Source: an uncultured Pelagibacteraceae bacterium
GTDB taxonomy: Bacteria > Pseudomonadota > Alphaproteobacteria > Pelagibacterales > Pelagibacteraceae
Reading direction: 5' to 3'
Assembly (NCBI GenBank): GCA_902541515.1
Contig: CACBRD010000009.1
Coordinates: forward strand, 1 to 37,732
DNA: 37,732 nt
Shown here piece after piece: positions 36,510-37,732 of the stretch. The notes beneath the pieces were generated by a model, which was not told the origin of the DNA, did no database searches, and worked only from the letters and a program-made list of their open reading frames with translations. Each line of letters begins with the position of its first letter. The first letter of the stretch is position 1. Both the position numbers and the translations under genes were made by a program.

Positions 36510-37237
36510 TCTTTTTGTAATTTTTTCTCTAATTTTCTAACTAAAAAAGAAACAACCAAAATTAAAACAAGATACTCGAGGATTAAAAATGTATAAATTT
36601 CTAGCGGCCGATAAGTTGTTACAACTAATTCGTTTGCTTTTCTTGTTAAATCACCAATACCAATTATTGACACAAGTGATGACATTTTAAGAACATAGAC
36701 AAATTGATTACCTATAGCTGGTAAAATATTCTTTATCGCTTGAGGTAAGATAACTAAACGTAATTTTCTAAAAAAACTTAATCCCAAAGAACTTCCCGCT
36801 TCCCATTGTGATTTTTTAATTGAATTAATTCCTGCTCTAAATATTTCTGCTTGAAAAGCACTTTCACTAATTGAAAGAGCTATAATACCAGAAACAAAAG
36901 GACTAAAACTTACACCTGTCATAATTGGTAAACCATAATAAATCCATAAAATCAAAACGAGTAAAGGAATTGCTCTTACAATCTCTACATATCCAATATT
37001 GAGATAGGTTAAAAATTTACTCTTAGCTAGTGATGGAATAGCAACTAAAAGACCTAGGATAATTGAAATAATTATAGAGACTATACTAATATAGATAGTG
37101 GTTGTTAAACCACTTAATAAAAACTTTAAGTTAGTTAATCCTTCAATAGTGTTTGGAGACAAGATTAACCAATTTAATTCACTTTTACCGCATGAAGTTA
37201 ATGGGAAAATTAAGAGTAAAAAAAATAAATTTCTCAC
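36506..37237 (-). CDS. Polar amino-acid ABC transporter permease, with lipoprotein-like N-terminus
   Basis: An inner-membrane permease of the HisM/GlnP family (243 residues). The body has LSGLTTTIYISIVSI, IVRAIPLLVLILWIYYGLP and the EAA loop QWEAGSSLGLSFFRKL, which docks the ATPase. Unusually, the first 16 residues, MRNLFFLLLIFPLTSC, look like a signal peptide with a lipobox (LTSC, Cys16), followed by about 25 hydrophilic residues before the first family helix. Either a lipidated N-terminal segment or simply an extra hydrophobic stretch could explain it. It follows the binding-protein gene after 40 bases; no ATPase gene is in the window. Confidence 0.9.
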   Translation of the reverse strand: MRNLFFLLLIFPLTSCGKSELNWLILSPNTIEGLTNLKFLLSGLTTTIYISIVSIIISIILGLLVAIPSLAKSKFLTYLNIGYVEIVRAIPLLVLILWIYYGLPIMTGVSFSPFVSGIIALSISESAFQAEIFRAGINSIKKSQWEAGSSLGLSFFRKLRLVILPQAIKNILPAIGNQFVYVLKMSSLVSIIGIGDLTRKANELVVTTYRPLEIYTFLILEYLVLILVVSFLVRKLEKKLQKD

Positions 37238-37243
37238 TCTTCA

Positions 37244-37286
37244 AGTTATAAAGAATTAAAAACTAATTACTAATTTTTTATAAACT
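37244..37286 (-). repeat. Imperfect AT-only palindrome between binding protein and permease
   Basis: AGTTATAAA (37244-37252) pairs with TTTATAAACT (37277-37286) with one bulged base. Inside it TAAAAA (37257-37262) pairs with TTTTTA (37275-37280), as an alternative inner stem. The palindrome spans the binding-protein stop codon. Hairpins here can favour binding-protein mRNA over permease mRNA in other ABC operons. With no G-C pairs in the core it would be weak. Confidence 0.33.
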
Positions 37287-37732
37287 CTTTAAATTATATT
37301 TAGCTAATAACTTAGTGAAGAACCCTGAGGATTTTTTATCTTTAATCCATTTATTTACGTAATCGTTCCACTTAGTATCACCTTTTGGCACCATCATCGC
37401 TAAAAAAGCCGGATTTTTTCCACCATCTGGAACAATTGCTAATTGAGGATATTTGATAACCAATTTATTTGCTTCTGTTGAACTTGTAATATTACCATCA
37501 GCTCTACCTGCTAATACTTCTTGAAAGTCTCTAGCTGGAGCTTCAATTGAGTTTAATTTTGATTTTGGAAAAAATTCTTTTGCCTTTTCTTCTTGAGAAG
37601 TACCAAGAGTAGTTGCTATCGTTACGTTTTCGTTATTTAGGGAATCCCAAGTAGGGAATTTTTTTAAGTTCTTTTTAAGAACTAGTGGAACAGTAGCATA
37701 CTTGTAATAAGTATCAGTAAATCCTGCTACTT
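37278..37732 (-). CDS. Periplasmic amino-acid-binding protein of an ABC transporter, C-terminal part
   Basis: The frame runs off the right edge; about 150 C-terminal residues are present. It reads [34 protein letters not shown] and [17 protein letters not shown], then [20 protein letters not shown], with a closing helix ending NLKSL. This is the type II pattern of the polar amino-acid (SBP family 3) receptors. The TTG at 37463 is internal, not a start. It lies upstream of its permease in one minus-strand operon. Ligand cannot be deduced. Confidence 0.92.
   Translation of the reverse strand, partial: VAGFTDTYYKYATVPLVLKKNLKKFPTWDSLNNENVTIATTLGTSQEEKAKEFFPKSKLNSIEAPARDFQEVLAGRADGNITSSTEANKLVIKYPQLAIVPDGGKNPAFLAMMVPKGDTKWNDYVNKWIKDKKSSGFFTKLLAKYNLKSL

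Noticed and set aside
1..37732. tRNA genes, CRISPR arrays, IS elements, prophage
   Set aside because: All stretches outside genes are 166 bases or shorter, without tRNA-like or regularly spaced repeats, and no transposase, integrase or Cas protein was seen.

Overview
The window is a strongly AT-rich, very gene-dense piece of a streamlined alphaproteobacterial genome. It is most likely a SAR11/Candidatus Pelagibacter relative. The evidence is the alphaproteobacterial order secY-adk-rpsM-rpsK-rpoA-rplQ, heavy Lys/Asn/Ile coding, spacers that are mostly 0-10 bases, and TAA/TAG stops nearly everywhere. The assignment rests on gene order and composition, not on a database match. I see no tRNA, rRNA, CRISPR array, insertion sequence or prophage, and no gene-free stretch longer than 166 bases.

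Region 1 (1-17282) is the transcription/translation core: the 3' end of rpoC, then the str genes (rpsL, rpsG, fusA), the S10 cluster (rpsJ to rpsQ), the spc cluster (rplN to secY plus adk) and the alpha cluster (rpsM, rpsK, rpoA, rplQ). A 166-base leader before rpsL and a 54-base promoter gap before rpsM are the only real spacers. Expected genes missing from their usual places are tuf (between fusA and rpsJ) and rpmD/L30 (between rpsE and rplO).

Region 2 (17302-23210) holds small housekeeping units: a 23S-type pseudouridine synthase, lipB (octanoyl transfer for lipoate), mgtE (Mg2+ transport), panC (pantothenate synthesis) and galU-ugd (glucose-1-phosphate to UDP-glucose to UDP-glucuronate).

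Region 3 (23214-29858) is a minus-strand run, read from the right: ruvX, pyrB, a dihydroorotase-like pyrC that has lost the HxH metal site, plsY, topA, a small secreted Lys-rich repeat protein and a RidA-family protein. Region 4 (29909-36509) is a plus-strand run: gatCAB (Glu-tRNA/Asp-tRNA amidotransferase), an O-methyltransferase, the tRNA hydroxylase trhO, a MATE exporter and a secreted staphylococcal-nuclease-like protein. Region 5 (36506-37732, minus) is a polar amino-acid ABC uptake unit: a periplasmic binding protein cut by the window end, and a permease with an odd lipoprotein-like N-terminus.

I found no convincing undescribed system. The best leads are the structured rpsL leader, the probable non-catalytic PyrC' next to PyrB, the secreted 11-residue-repeat protein behind topA, and the lipobox at the start of the ABC permease.
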